37,589 nucleotides of DNA from assembly GCA_949297575.1 (NCBI GenBank), contig CASFTB010000017.1:1-37589 (forward strand). The letters are read 5' to 3'. Below, piece after piece: positions 1 to 8,261 of this stretch. This stretch comes from an uncultured Bacillota bacterium. Lineage in GTDB: Bacteria > Bacillota > Clostridia > Christensenellales > Borkfalkiaceae. The translations under genes and the position numbers were made by a program. The notes beneath the pieces were generated by a model that was not told where the DNA came from, searched no databases, and worked only from the letters and a program-made list of their open reading frames with translations. Position 1 is the stretch's first letter, and each line of letters begins with the position of its first letter.

Positions 1-21
1 CGCAACTCTATTATATCAAAA

Positions 22-86
22 GGAGTTTTTTATTTCAAGATTCATCGCTGAAGCTCTTTGTTACCCGCGGACTATCCGCGGGTTTT
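22..86 (+). repeat. Hairpin repeat, copy 1 (window left end)
   Basis: A GGAGTT start (22-27) is followed 42 nt later by a GC-rich hairpin (arms 64-70 and 76-82) with loop ACTAT and then a short T-run. A copy with the same start, the same 42-nt spacing and the same ACTAT loop lies on the minus strand at 37505-37570. Both copies also carry TTCATCG and a small hairpin before the main stem. It could be a small terminated RNA or an interspersed palindromic repeat; I do not recognise the family. Confidence 0.5.
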
Positions 87-93
87 GGGTGAC

Positions 94-127
94 AAAAAGC
101 GCCCCGAAAGCATGGCTTTCGGGGCGC
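94..127 (-). terminator. Rho-independent terminator of the trmH-family gene
   Basis: A 13-bp perfect stem (99-111 with 115-127) and a 3-nt loop, followed on the minus strand by five T. It lies 15 nt past the stop codon of the methyltransferase gene. Confidence 0.85.
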
Positions 128-142
128 CGTCGCCTATCCGTT

Positions 143-1015
143 TTATCGTTCGCCCCCGCCGGGGTTCAGCCCCTGCGGCAGGAATTTGTTCTTTTTGACC
201 GCCTCGTATGCGAGCACCGTCGCCGCCACGCCCACGTTCAGCGAATCGCAGCTGCCCCGCATGGGGATGGCGATCATCTCGTATTCGCCGTCATACCACT
301 CCCGCGAGATGCCGTAGCGCTCGCTCCCCATCACCAGCGCCGTCTTTTTGCCGAAGGGCTCGTCGTAGTAGTACAGCTTGGCGCGCGTGTCCGCCAGGTA
401 CACCGTCACCCCGTTTTTGTGCAGCCATTCGCGGCAGGCCGCCACCGTCTCGAATTCAAAAAAGGGGACGGAGAGCACCGCGCCCTGGCTGCCCTTGATG
501 AGTTTGGGGTGCGTCAGCCGCGCCTTGCGGTTGCACAGAAACACCGCGTCCACACCCGCACCGTCCGCCATGCGCATCATCGTGCCCACATTGCCCGGGA
601 TCTCCACGCCGTCTAAGATCAGGATGACGGCGTCCTTTGCGGGGCGGAAGGCGGAAATATCGTGCTTTGGCAGCTGCGCGAGGGCGAACAGCCCGTCCGG
701 CTGCCCCCGCTCGGAGATCTTTTCGAAAGTCTTTGCCGAAACGGTATAGCGTTCCTCGCACCGCGCGGCGAGCGCCTCGCACAGCGCCAGCGCCTCCTGG
801 GTGCGGATGTGTTCGGGGCAGAGGATAAGGCAGTCGAGGGGGGTGCGGAATTTCTCGCAAAGGGAGAGCATCCAGATCCCCTCCGCGGGGAAGAGCCTGT
901 GCGGGTTGGGTTTGGTGTTCGACGCGACGGCGCGCACCTGCCTGATCTTGGGGTTTGCCTCCCCGATGGCGCGGAAGGCGTAGCGGGCGAGGATGTCGTT
1001 CATATCGTATTGCAT
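143..1015 (-). CDS. TrmH/SpoU-family RNA 2'-O-methyltransferase
   Basis: A 290-residue SPOUT-class RNA methyltransferase, expected to move the methyl group of S-adenosylmethionine to a ribose 2'-OH of rRNA or tRNA in the cytoplasm. All three SpoU motifs are visible: EIPGNVGTMMR about mid-protein (motif 1), MGSERYGIS (motif 2) and IPMRGSCDSLNVGVAA (motif 3, AdoMet knot). The N-terminal third resembles the substrate-binding extension of this family. The target nucleotide cannot be read from the sequence. I chose the ATG at 1015 because the -10 box ends 6 nt upstream of it; a TTG lies two codons earlier (1021) and another ATG at 1003. None has a Shine-Dalgarno site, so the mRNA may be leaderless. 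The gene stands alone, diverging from the MFS gene. Confidence 0.85.
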   Translation of the reverse strand: MQYDMNDILARYAFRAIGEANPKIRQVRAVASNTKPNPHRLFPAEGIWMLSLCEKFRTPLDCLILCPEHIRTQEALALCEALAARCEERYTVSAKTFEKISERGQPDGLFALAQLPKHDISAFRPAKDAVILILDGVEIPGNVGTMMRMADGAGVDAVFLCNRKARLTHPKLIKGSQGAVLSVPFFEFETVAACREWLHKNGVTVYLADTRAKLYYYDEPFGKKTALVMGSERYGISREWYDGEYEMIAIPMRGSCDSLNVGVAATVLAYEAVKKNKFLPQGLNPGGGER

Positions 1016-1021
1016 GGTCAA

Positions 1022-1050
1022 ATAGTATCACTTTTTCCCCCGTTCGTCAA
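1022..1050 (-). promoter_or_regulatory. Promoter of the trmH-family gene
   Basis: On the minus strand TTGACG (1050-1045), a 17-nt spacer and TACTAT (1027-1022). The expected transcription start falls on, or a base or so before, the ATG at 1015. Confidence 0.6.
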
Positions 1051-1129
1051 GCGTTCGGAGCCGTGGGGGCCCCGCACCGCCGTCCGCGGTCCCGCATATG
1101 ATGATAAAAACGGATGCGGAAGGTCTGGT

Positions 1130-2308
1130 ATGAACGGAAGAAGCTCGAAGGGCACCGCCCGCGCCTGCTGCGCTGGCATCGCGAATCAGGCCGTCGTCAC
1201 CAACGTGACGGCGGTGCTCTTTGCGCCGTTCATGCGCCTGTACGGGTTCACATATGTGCAGCTGGGGCTGCTCGCGGCGGCGGGCTTTGCGGCGCAGATG
1301 CTGGCAGATATCCTCCTGCTCTTTCTCGTAGACAGGGTGCCGCCCCGCCCGCTCGCGGCTGTGGCCGCGGGCATGAGCTGCGGCGGGCTGTTCTTCTACA
1401 GCTGCGTGCCGCAGCTGTTCGCGGGGGCAGAATTTTACGGCATCGCGGCGGCGACGGCGATCTTCGCCTTTGCGGGCGGCATGCTCGAGGTGGTGCTCTC
1501 CTGCGCGGCGGAAGATCTGCCGCGGGGAGAAGTGTCCCTTCCTTTCCTGCACACGGTGTATGCATGGGCGCAGGTACTGCTCGCCCTCTTTTTGCTCGGG
1601 TGGTTCCTCGTGCTGGGTGCAGACAGCTGGAATTACGCCGTGCTCGTGCTCGCCCTCGTGCCGCTGGGCGTGCTGTTCTGCCTTCCCTCCGCGCACTTTC
1701 CCGCCCGCGCGAAGGAGGCGCCCGCGCGCAGGGCGTTCACGCCTCTGTATTTTCTGGCGGTCGCGGCCGTCTTTTTCGGCTTCGGCGCGGAGGCGGTGAT
1801 GAACCAGTGGGTCTCGGCATATGCCGCCGAGCTGTTCGGCGACGAGGCGGGCGGCGCCGCGGGCTGCGCGCTGTTCGCCCTCTGTCTCGGCTGCGGCGGC
1901 GCGGCATACGTGTTCGCTTCCGGCAGAGGAAAGACGAGTTTTTCCCTGCTTGCGGGGTGCGCCGTCCTCACCTGCGCCTGCTATGTGCTCGCGGCGCTGC
2001 TGCCCGGGACGGCCGCGCTCGCGGCAGCGGCGGCGTGCGGGCTGTTCGTGGGCGTGCTCTCGCCCGGGGCGATGGCCGCCGCGGGCGAGCTCCTTCCCCG
2101 TACGGGCGGGTGGATGATCGCCTCCCTCGCCGTCGCGCAGGATATCGGCGCGGCGGTGCTGCCCGCCCTTTCCGGCGCGGCGGCGGAAGCGGTGTCGGTG
2201 CGGGCGGCCTTCCTGTGCCTTGCCGCCGCGCCCCTCTTTGCGGCGCTGTCGCTGCTGTACATGTCCCGCGCAAAAAAAGGCGAAAAATCGTTCAGAGATC
2301 GTACATAA
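1130..2308 (+). CDS. Major facilitator superfamily transporter
   Basis: A 392-residue integral membrane protein with about twelve hydrophobic segments in two halves separated by a charged stretch near residue 190 (ARAKEAPARRAF). This is the size and layout of a small MFS permease. The start of the second half (FFGFGAEAVMNQWVSAYAAE) resembles the fucose-permease-like branch of MFS, but I cannot name a substrate. The ATG at 1130 is preceded by GGAAGG; the frame stays open far upstream across the divergent gene, which is not credible coding sequence. It ends in a strong terminator, so it is probably monocistronic. It is rich in Ala, Gly and Leu and has very GC-rich codons. Confidence 0.75.
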   Translation: MNGRSSKGTARACCAGIANQAVVTNVTAVLFAPFMRLYGFTYVQLGLLAAAGFAAQMLADILLLFLVDRVPPRPLAAVAAGMSCGGLFFYSCVPQLFAGAEFYGIAAATAIFAFAGGMLEVVLSCAAEDLPRGEVSLPFLHTVYAWAQVLLALFLLGWFLVLGADSWNYAVLVLALVPLGVLFCLPSAHFPARAKEAPARRAFTPLYFLAVAAVFFGFGAEAVMNQWVSAYAAELFGDEAGGAAGCALFALCLGCGGAAYVFASGRGKTSFSLLAGCAVLTCACYVLAALLPGTAALAAAAACGLFVGVLSPGAMAAAGELLPRTGGWMIASLAVAQDIGAAVLPALSGAAAEAVSVRAAFLCLAAAPLFAALSLLYMSRAKKGEKSFRDRT

Positions 2309-2337
2309 AAGAATAAGATATCGTTAAAAAGCGCCCT

Positions 2338-2371
2338 GCGCCGAAAAAAAAGTTTTTTCGGCGCTCTTTTT
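2338..2371 (+). terminator. Rho-independent terminator after the MFS gene
   Basis: A 12-bp stem (2338-2349 with 2353-2364), 3-nt loop, then TCTTTTT. It starts 29 nt after the stop codon. Confidence 0.9.
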
Positions 2372-2433
2372 GATGGCAAAAGGGGGCGGGATATGGTAAA
2401 ATAGGGGAAAAGCATTCCGAAAGGTCTTTGTTT

Positions 2434-3750
2434 ATGGAAGAAGAAAAAAAGGACGCGCCCCCTCCCGCAGGTGAGGACGCGCGCGGCGGGCAGGGGGAAC
2501 GCTCCGCGCCCGAACGGGAAGCGCAGGCCGCGCCCGGAGCGCCGCTCTCCGCCGCGGAGGCAAAGGTGCTGCCCGCGCGCCCGGCCGAAGCCGCACAGGA
2601 GGGCGCCGCGGAACAGCAGGAGGGCTATACCCCCGAAGAGCTGAAAAAGCGCAGGCGCAAAAACATCATTTCCTTTATCGTCCTGCTCGCCATCATCGGC
2701 TGCGTCGTATACGCACTCTGGACGCTGGGCAATACCCTGCAGCAGGGGGATACCGCCACGTTTTACGAAGTGATGGGCGGCATGAACTGGTGGTACATCC
2801 TCGCGGCGTTCGGCCTCTTTATCGTCATGTTCGTGATGGAGGCGCTCAAATTCACCGTGCTCGGCAAGGTCAACGGCTGTTCCCTCGGGTTCAGAAAGGA
2901 CATGAAGACGGCGCTGGTCGGCAAGTATTACGAGTGCATCACGCCCTTTTCGTCGGGCGGGCAGCCCATGCAGATCTACCATCTGTACAGGCAGGGAGTG
3001 TCCGGCGCGAAGAGCGCGTCCATCACGATGGTCAAGTACGGCGTGCACATGCTGGGCTTTACCTTCGTCGCCGCGCTGGTGATGGGATTCGGCGTGCCCA
3101 TGCTCGGGTCCCTCATCGACAACGCCGCCACGCTCAACACCCTCATCATCTGCGGGTGGATCGGTTTCGGCATCAACGCCTTCATCCCCGTGTTCGTGAC
3201 GCTCGTCGTCTTTTTCCCGCGCCCCGTCGCCTGGCTGATCAACCTGTTCATCAAGCTGCTGCACAAGATCAAACTCATCAAAAATGCCGACAAGCTGGAG
3301 AGCCGCATCCGCCAGTGGATGGACGACTTTTCGGTCATCTCACAGTTCGTCTATAAAAAGCCGTTCACCTTCTTCGTACTCTTTTTGCTCTGCCTCGGCG
3401 AGCCGACCATCGAGCTCATCTTCCCGTACCTCGTTCTCGTCGCCATGTGCGGCGGAAACGTGATGGGTATGCAGGGTGCCGAGCTGTTGTTCGCGGTCAT
3501 GGTGCTGGCGATGTACGCGACGTACGGCGCCACCTTTATCCCCACTCCCGGCAATTCGGGCGTGCTCGAGGTCCTGTTCATGGCGGCGTTCGCGGCGCTT
3601 ACGGAGAGCGTCGTGTTCTGGTTCGTGCTCATGTGGCGGTTCATCATCTACTATACCTGGATCATCCTCGGTCTCGGCATGAACGTGACCGACCTGATCG
3701 GCGGCATCCGAAGGCGCAAGCGCGAGGCGCTCGCCGCAAGGCGCGAATAA
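2434..3750 (+). CDS. Flippase-like membrane protein (UPF0104, MprF N-domain family)
   Basis: A 438-residue protein of the lysylphosphatidylglycerol-synthase transmembrane/UPF0104 family (the flippase-like half of MprF, also YbhN/AglD). The first 75 residues are polar and rich in Ala, Pro and Glu, probably disordered and cytoplasmic. About eight membrane segments follow from residue 78. Family signatures are GGQPMQIYHLYRQG after the third segment and PTPGNSGVLEVLF in the second half. The lysyl-transferase half of MprF is absent. By family it probably moves a lipid or lipid-linked compound across the membrane; the substrate is unknown. The ATG at 2434 has AAAGG nine bases upstream; a TTG two codons earlier overlaps that spacing. 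A TAAAAT -10-like box lies at 2397-2402. Confidence 0.8.
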   Translation: MEEEKKDAPPPAGEDARGGQGERSAPEREAQAAPGAPLSAAEAKVLPARPAEAAQEGAAEQQEGYTPEELKKRRRKNIISFIVLLAIIGCVVYALWTLGNTLQQGDTATFYEVMGGMNWWYILAAFGLFIVMFVMEALKFTVLGKVNGCSLGFRKDMKTALVGKYYECITPFSSGGQPMQIYHLYRQGVSGAKSASITMVKYGVHMLGFTFVAALVMGFGVPMLGSLIDNAATLNTLIICGWIGFGINAFIPVFVTLVVFFPRPVAWLINLFIKLLHKIKLIKNADKLESRIRQWMDDFSVISQFVYKKPFTFFVLFLLCLGEPTIELIFPYLVLVAMCGGNVMGMQGAELLFAVMVLAMYATYGATFIPTPGNSGVLEVLFMAAFAALTESVVFWFVLMWRFIIYYTWIILGLGMNVTDLIGGIRRRKREALAARRE

Positions 3751-3767
3751 AAAGCAGACATAACGGC

Positions 3768-3806
3768 GCGGGGCGCCTTTCCTTTCCGGAAAGGCGCCCC
3801 GCGGCT
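3768..3806. terminator. Bidirectional terminator between convergent genes
   Basis: A 15-bp perfect stem (3768-3782 with 3788-3802) sits between the stop codons of the UPF0104 gene and the convergent GT8 gene. Short T-rich or A-rich flanks on both sides allow use from either strand. Confidence 0.75.
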
Positions 3807-3815
3807 TTATTAAAT

Positions 3816-4646
3816 TCATTCGTTGATGTCGTATTTGGCGGCGACGGCGTCGAATTTCTCGTACAGGTCGTCGAAGTAGGTGATCTTCAGCTTTTTGTGC
3901 ACCTCCTCCCGCTGCCACTGCTTGTAGTTGTAGATGTGGAAGAAGGGCAGCCAGCGTATGCCGCGGCAGAAGTGCTTGATCACCGTGTCCTCGTGCAGGT
4001 CGCGCTGCTCGTTGAAGCGACGGGGCAGGTACATGCGCCTCTGTGCGAGGCGGTGCAGCGCCGTCTGGTCGGGCATGATCATGCGGTGGGTGTACACGTA
4101 TTCGCGCGCGCGGGCAAACAGCCCCGTTTCGCGTATCTCTTTCAGGTTGAGAAGCAGCACCCCCGCGTTGCAGTACTGCGGATGGATCCAGAAGTGCCCC
4201 ATGTAGTCGAGCACGGCGCCGTATTCATAGCCGGAGAGGTCGATGTCGTACAGCTGCGCGATGTCAGAGGCGCACATGGTGTCGATGTCGAGATAGATGA
4301 CCTTGTCCGGGAAGCGCTCGATCCCGTCCATGTACAGCCGCAGCAGGGTGTAGGGGGTGTAGTGGTTCTTCATGTTTTTCCCGCCCGCGAGTTCCGCGCG
4401 GAAGACGTCCGTCACGTCGATGAGCTCGGCGCGGCTTTCGGGGTTCTTTTCCCGCAGCACTTCGTCGAGAATGCCGATCTGCTTTTCGCTGAAGGGGACG
4501 AAGGAGGGGTCGAGTTCGTGCATGTCCATGGAGAGCACGTACACGTGCAGCGGGCGGTCTGTGAATTTTGCGAGGGAGAGCACGGAGAGCAGCAGTCCGT
4601 GAAAGATGCGCTTGTTTCCGCTGTAGCATACCGAGATGGGTTCCAT
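3816..4646 (-). CDS. Glycosyltransferase family 8 protein
   Basis: A 276-residue retaining GT-A-fold glycosyltransferase. The metal- and nucleotide-sugar-binding DxD motif is in VIYLDIDTMCASD (about residue 120). The family signature HPQYCNAGVLLLNL, then MPDQTALH and IKHFCRG follow in the order usual for family 8, whose members use UDP-glucose or UDP-galactose and include lipopolysaccharide and glycogenin-type enzymes. There is no signal peptide, so it acts in the cytoplasm, probably on a cell-surface glycan precursor; the acceptor is unknown. AAGGAGT precedes the ATG and a consensus-like promoter stands just upstream. It is monocistronic and convergent with the flippase-like gene. Confidence 0.85.
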   Translation of the reverse strand: MEPISVCYSGNKRIFHGLLLSVLSLAKFTDRPLHVYVLSMDMHELDPSFVPFSEKQIGILDEVLREKNPESRAELIDVTDVFRAELAGGKNMKNHYTPYTLLRLYMDGIERFPDKVIYLDIDTMCASDIAQLYDIDLSGYEYGAVLDYMGHFWIHPQYCNAGVLLLNLKEIRETGLFARAREYVYTHRMIMPDQTALHRLAQRRMYLPRRFNEQRDLHEDTVIKHFCRGIRWLPFFHIYNYKQWQREEVHKKLKITYFDDLYEKFDAVAAKYDINE

Positions 4647-4675
4647 CGAGTGACTCCTTAGGTGTCTTTTATGAC

Positions 4676-4704
4676 ATTATACCATGGAAAGGCGCGCGTT
4701 GCAA
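4676..4704 (-). promoter_or_regulatory. Sigma-A promoter of the GT8 gene
   Basis: Minus strand TTGCAA (4704-4699), 17-nt spacer, TATAAT (4681-4676), about 30 bases before the start codon. Confidence 0.8.
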
Positions 4705-4816
4705 GGGAAACGCGGAAATTGCGCAAAAATGTTTGCGGCTTCGCCGCGTTCCCGCGTAAAACGGGCGGGCGGCGGAAGCATACGCGGGATCCCGGCTCTC
4801 CGTCACGCTTTCCGGC

Positions 4817-4857
4817 GCACGAAAAAGAAGAGGGCTCAGCCCTCTTCTTTTTCGTGC
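4817..4857. terminator. Terminator overlapping the 3' end of rqcH
   Basis: Two perfect 20-nt inverted arms (4817-4836 and 4838-4857) around one base. The downstream arm for rqcH ends in CTTCTTTTTCG, so the inner stem plus U-run works as a Rho-independent terminator on the minus strand. The other arm encodes the last codons and the stop of rqcH. Confidence 0.75.
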
Positions 4858-6521
4858 CGCTTCGGGGTGACCAGCACCGTTTTGAAGTCTGTATAGGTCA
4901 CGAAACCCGCCCTGGAGCGGGGCGGCTTTTTCACGAACCGCCGCTCGCAGTAGTCGACGGGGATCTTGTCTCCCGCCTTGCCGTCCGAAAAGCAGGCGCA
5001 GATCTCCGCGGCGGCGAGCAATACCTCGTCGGGCAGCTTGCGTCCCTCCGTGCGGATGAGCACGTGCGCGCTGTGGTACTTCTGCGTGTGCAGCCACACG
5101 TCGTCGGGCGCGGCCTCGCGCAGCAGGCGGTCGTTCTGCACGTTGTTGCGCCCCGCGAACACGCGGAATTTGCCGAAAACGAAGGTGCGGAAGGGCACGG
5201 CGGGCGCCGCCTTTCCCTTCTTTCTGAGCGGCGGCAGCAGCCCGGCGGCGCGCAGCTCCTCCTCCATCTCGGTCAGATCGAGCGCGTTCTCGGCGCGCGC
5301 GAGGGCGGAGAGCATGCTCTCCGTATAGTCGAGGTCGGCGCGGGCCTCCTCCATCTGCGGGGCGACGGCGGCGAGGGTGCGCTTCTGTTTGTTGTATTTT
5401 TTGAAATATCTCTGCGCGTTCTGCGCGGGGGAGAGCTGCCTGTCCAGCGGGATGCGCACCGCCGCGGCGTTTTCGTCGTAGTAGTTGACGACTTCGCACC
5501 CGTCCGCGCCCTTGGGGATGGCATAGATGTTGGCGGTGATCAGCTCCCCGAAAACGCGGTCGCGCTCCATGCTCTCGCAGGAGCGCTCCCGCTCGAGCAG
5601 CAGGGCGAGTTTCTTCTCTTCCTTCTTTTTGCGCGAAAGGAGCAGGCTTTCGAGCTTTCTCTTCTTTTCGGCAAAGTCCTTGCGCGTCTCCCGCTCCGTA
5701 TAATATGCGTCCGCGGCGGCGAGCACGGAAGGGTAGCGCTCCCCCGCGGGGAAGAAGGCGTAAAAGTCCTTCGCTTCCCCGTTTGCCCGCTCGACGGCGG
5801 GCGCCGTCTCCTCCGAAAAGATGCGCGCGCACAGCGCCTTCGCCGCCTCGCCCGCGCGCTCTTTGAACGGCTCCGCCCGTTCCGTGCCCGTCTGCGCGGC
5901 GAGCAGGCGGCAGGTGGGCAGCGCCAGCCCTGCGACGTTGTTGAAGAGGAACCCGGCGAGATCTCCCCCCGGAAAGGCGGAGAGGCGCTCGCGCACGGCT
6001 GCCTCGTCGGAGGGGTCTGCCTTGTCCTGCGGTTCGGGCGGCATGTATTTCACGCCGGGGAAGAGCACGCGCCTGAAATTCTCCTGCAAAGAGGAAACTT
6101 TGAGCGCGCCGAGGATGACGCCCTCTTCGCACAGCACGAGGTTTGAGTACTTGCCCATGATCTCCGCATACAGCACCCGCCGCGCGCGCGTAAATTCGCC
6201 CGCACAGTCGAAGGCGAAGGCGAGGATGCGCTCGAACCCTTGCTGCCGTACGGATACGAGCTGCGCGCCCGTCAGGTGTTTGCGCAGCAGCATGCAGAAG
6301 TTCGGCGCGACGTCCGGCGCGGCGCGCGGGATGTCCGAGATGACGGCGCGCGCGAGGGATGCGTTGGTGTTGAGCACCAGCTTGCGCGTCTTTCCGCCCG
6401 CGTAGAGGAGGATGTCGACCTCGTCGCGGGAGGGCTGTATGATCTTGTTTACCTTGCCTCCCGCCAGCTGCTCGTTCAGTTCGCGGGCGATGTGGCGAAG
6501 GGTGAATGCGTCCTGCGGCAT
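4836..6521 (-). CDS. rqcH: RqcH, NFACT-family ribosome quality control protein
   Basis: A 561-residue protein of the Rqc2/NEMF/RqcH (older name FbpA, fibronectin-binding) family. In bacteria it binds stalled 50S subunits and recruits tRNA-Ala to add C-terminal alanine tails that mark nascent chains for ClpXP. An N-terminal NFACT-N domain (about 1-210, with PNFCMLLRKHLTGAQL), a helical coiled-coil middle (about 280-430, DFAEKKRKLESLLLSRKKKE) and an NFACT-R domain (about 430-550, FVFGKFRVFAGRNNVQND, DDVWLHTQKYHSAHV) are in the usual order. The pair matching B. subtilis Asp97-Arg98 reads Glu97-Arg98 here (QGFERI). The ATG at 6521 follows AAGGAGG; an upstream in-frame methionine lacks such a site. 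It diverges from tig, and the clpXP genes lie close by. Confidence 0.88.
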   Translation of the reverse strand: MPQDAFTLRHIARELNEQLAGGKVNKIIQPSRDEVDILLYAGGKTRKLVLNTNASLARAVISDIPRAAPDVAPNFCMLLRKHLTGAQLVSVRQQGFERILAFAFDCAGEFTRARRVLYAEIMGKYSNLVLCEEGVILGALKVSSLQENFRRVLFPGVKYMPPEPQDKADPSDEAAVRERLSAFPGGDLAGFLFNNVAGLALPTCRLLAAQTGTERAEPFKERAGEAAKALCARIFSEETAPAVERANGEAKDFYAFFPAGERYPSVLAAADAYYTERETRKDFAEKKRKLESLLLSRKKKEEKKLALLLERERSCESMERDRVFGELITANIYAIPKGADGCEVVNYYDENAAAVRIPLDRQLSPAQNAQRYFKKYNKQKRTLAAVAPQMEEARADLDYTESMLSALARAENALDLTEMEEELRAAGLLPPLRKKGKAAPAVPFRTFVFGKFRVFAGRNNVQNDRLLREAAPDDVWLHTQKYHSAHVLIRTEGRKLPDEVLLAAAEICACFSDGKAGDKIPVDYCERRFVKKPPRSRAGFVTYTDFKTVLVTPKRHEKEEG

Positions 6522-6570
6522 AAGTGCCTCCTTGCACAAAAAGAGCGCCGCGTGCGGGCACCTCTCTATC

Positions 6571-6599
6571 ATTATACAGTAAAAGGCAAAAAAAGTAAA
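6571..6599 (-). promoter_or_regulatory. Probable rqcH promoter
   Basis: On the minus strand a perfect TATAAT (6576-6571) has a weak TTTACT 17 nt upstream (6599-6594) in a T-rich tract. Confidence 0.5.
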
Positions 6600-6618
6600 T
6601 CAGATGCGCGAAAAACGC

Positions 6619-6647
6619 TTTGCAAAATGCGCGCTTTGTGCTAAAAT
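6619..6647 (+). promoter_or_regulatory. Promoter of tig
   Basis: TTTGCA (6619-6624), 17-nt spacer, TAAAAT (6642-6647), about 48 bases before the start codon. It diverges from the rqcH promoter. Confidence 0.65.
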
Positions 6648-6694
6648 ACTGTAACGAGTAAATAAGGCAATTTTCATCAGGAGAAAGATCTATT

Positions 6695-8200
6695 ATGAAG
6701 TACAAATTCGAACCTTCCGAAAAGAGCACCGTCAAGATCACCATGACATTCGACAAGGCGGAGTGGGATGCCGCCAATCAGAAAGCGTACGAGCAGACGC
6801 GCGGCCGCTATTTCGTCAACGGGTTCCGCAAGGGCAAGGCGCCCAGGCACGTCATCGAGCTCAACTACGGCAAGGGCGTCTTCTATGAGGATGCGCTCAA
6901 CAATCTGTTCTCCGACCACTATTACGACATCATCGAAAAGGAGAAGGAGAGCTTCACCGCGGTCGGCCAGCCCGAACTCTCCGTCGAAGACATCGGCGAA
7001 ACGGGCGCCGTGCTCGTCGCCGTCGTGCCCGTCAAGCCGGACGTCAAGCTGGGCGCGTACAAGGGTATAAACATCAAAAAAGCGGTATATAATGTAAGGG
7101 ATGAAGACGTGGAAGCGGAGCTCAAGCGCCTGCAGGAGCGCAATTCCCGCCTCGTCGCCGTAGAGGGCCGCGCCGCCGAAAACGGCGACACCGCGACCAT
7201 CGACTTCTCCGGCAGCATCGACGGCGTGAAGTTCGAGGGCGGCACGGGCGAAAATTATCCCCTCGTGCTGGGCAGCGGCTCCTTCATCCCCGGCTTCGAA
7301 GAGCAGGTCGTCGGCATGCAGGTAGGGGAGGAGAAGGACGTAAACGTCAGATTCCCCGACGATTACCAGGCGGAGGAGCTCAAGGGCAAGGACGCCGTCT
7401 TTGCCGTCAAGCTGCACAAGCTCGAAAAGAAGGAGCTGCCCGAGGTCGACGACGAATTCATCAAGGACGCGGCGGGCGCGGAGAGCGTCGACGCGTATAA
7501 AAAGGAGACGCGCGAACGCCTCGAAAAGCAGGCCAAGGAGCGCGCCGACGCCGAAACGGAGAACAACATCGTCAAGGCGATCTCCGACGCTTCCGAAGTG
7601 GAGATCCCCGACGCCATGATCGAGAATCAGATGGACATCATGGTGCGCAACGCGGAGTACCGCCTCGGCATGCAGTACGGCGGCATGAAGCTCGCCGACT
7701 ACCTCAAATATATGGGCGGCACCATGGAGCAGTTCCGCGAGGGCTACCGCGCGCAGGCGCTCGACGTCGTCAAGAGCCAGCTCGTCATCGACAAGATCAT
7801 CCGCGAGGAGGCGATCAAGGCGGAGGACGCCGAGATCGACGCCAGGATCGCAGAGCTCGCCGAAAAGGCAGGCAAACCGCTCGAAGAGTATAAGAAGGAC
7901 GTAGACGAGTCGCAGCGCGAATACCTCGCCAACGACATCGTCATCAACAAGCTGTTCGACTTCCTCAAGGCGAACAACAACATGACGGAGGAGGAACCCG
8001 CCGAAAAGCCCGCCAAGAAGCCCGCCGCAAAGAAGACGGCGAAAAAGGCGGAGGCTGCCGACGGCGAAGAGAAGCCCGCCAGGAAGCCCGCCGCGAAGAA
8101 GACGGCGAAAAAGGCAGAGACCGCCGACGGCGAAGAGAAGCCCGCCAAGAAGCCCGCCGCAAAGAAGACGGCGAAAAAGGCGGAAGACAAGGCCGAGTGA
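6695..8200 (+). CDS. tig: Trigger factor with a lysine-rich repeated tail
   Basis: Ribosome-associated chaperone and peptidyl-prolyl isomerase. The ribosome-docking signature [12 protein letters not shown] is near residue 45. An FKBP-like domain spans about 155-245 ([31 protein letters not shown]), followed by the helical C-terminal chaperone arms to about residue 429. The protein is 501 residues against about 430 for the family. The excess is a tail from Met430 on, with three 22-residue units of the type [17 protein letters not shown] separated by short acidic DGEE stretches, like histone H1 or the tails of some mycobacterial nucleoid proteins. AGGAG lies 11 bases before the ATG. It heads the tig-clpP-clpX block common in Clostridia. 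Confidence 0.95.
   Translation: MKYKFEPSEKSTVKITMTFDKAEWDAANQKAYEQTRGRYFVNGFRKGKAPRHVIELNYGKGVFYEDALNNLFSDHYYDIIEKEKESFTAVGQPELSVEDIGETGAVLVAVVPVKPDVKLGAYKGINIKKAVYNVRDEDVEAELKRLQERNSRLVAVEGRAAENGDTATIDFSGSIDGVKFEGGTGENYPLVLGSGSFIPGFEEQVVGMQVGEEKDVNVRFPDDYQAEELKGKDAVFAVKLHKLEKKELPEVDDEFIKDAAGAESVDAYKKETRERLEKQAKERADAETENNIVKAISDASEVEIPDAMIENQMDIMVRNAEYRLGMQYGGMKLADYLKYMGGTMEQFREGYRAQALDVVKSQLVIDKIIREEAIKAEDAEIDARIAELAEKAGKPLEEYKKDVDESQREYLANDIVINKLFDFLKANNNMTEEEPAEKPAKKPAAKKTAKKAEAADGEEKPARKPAAKKTAKKAETADGEEKPAKKPAAKKTAKKAEDKAE
8003..8197 (+). repeat. Three 66-nt tandem repeats in the tig 3' end
   Basis: Units begin at 8003, 8069 and 8135 with an exact 66-nt period; the last is slightly short and diverges at its end. 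They encode the Lys/Ala/Pro tail of trigger factor and remain nearly identical at DNA level, so copy number could change by slippage or recombination. Confidence 0.85.
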
Positions 8201-8261
8201 CGCCCCTGCGGCGCCCGTGCCCCCGCGGCACGCCCGCCGAAAACGTGAAAGGAAGGAAATT

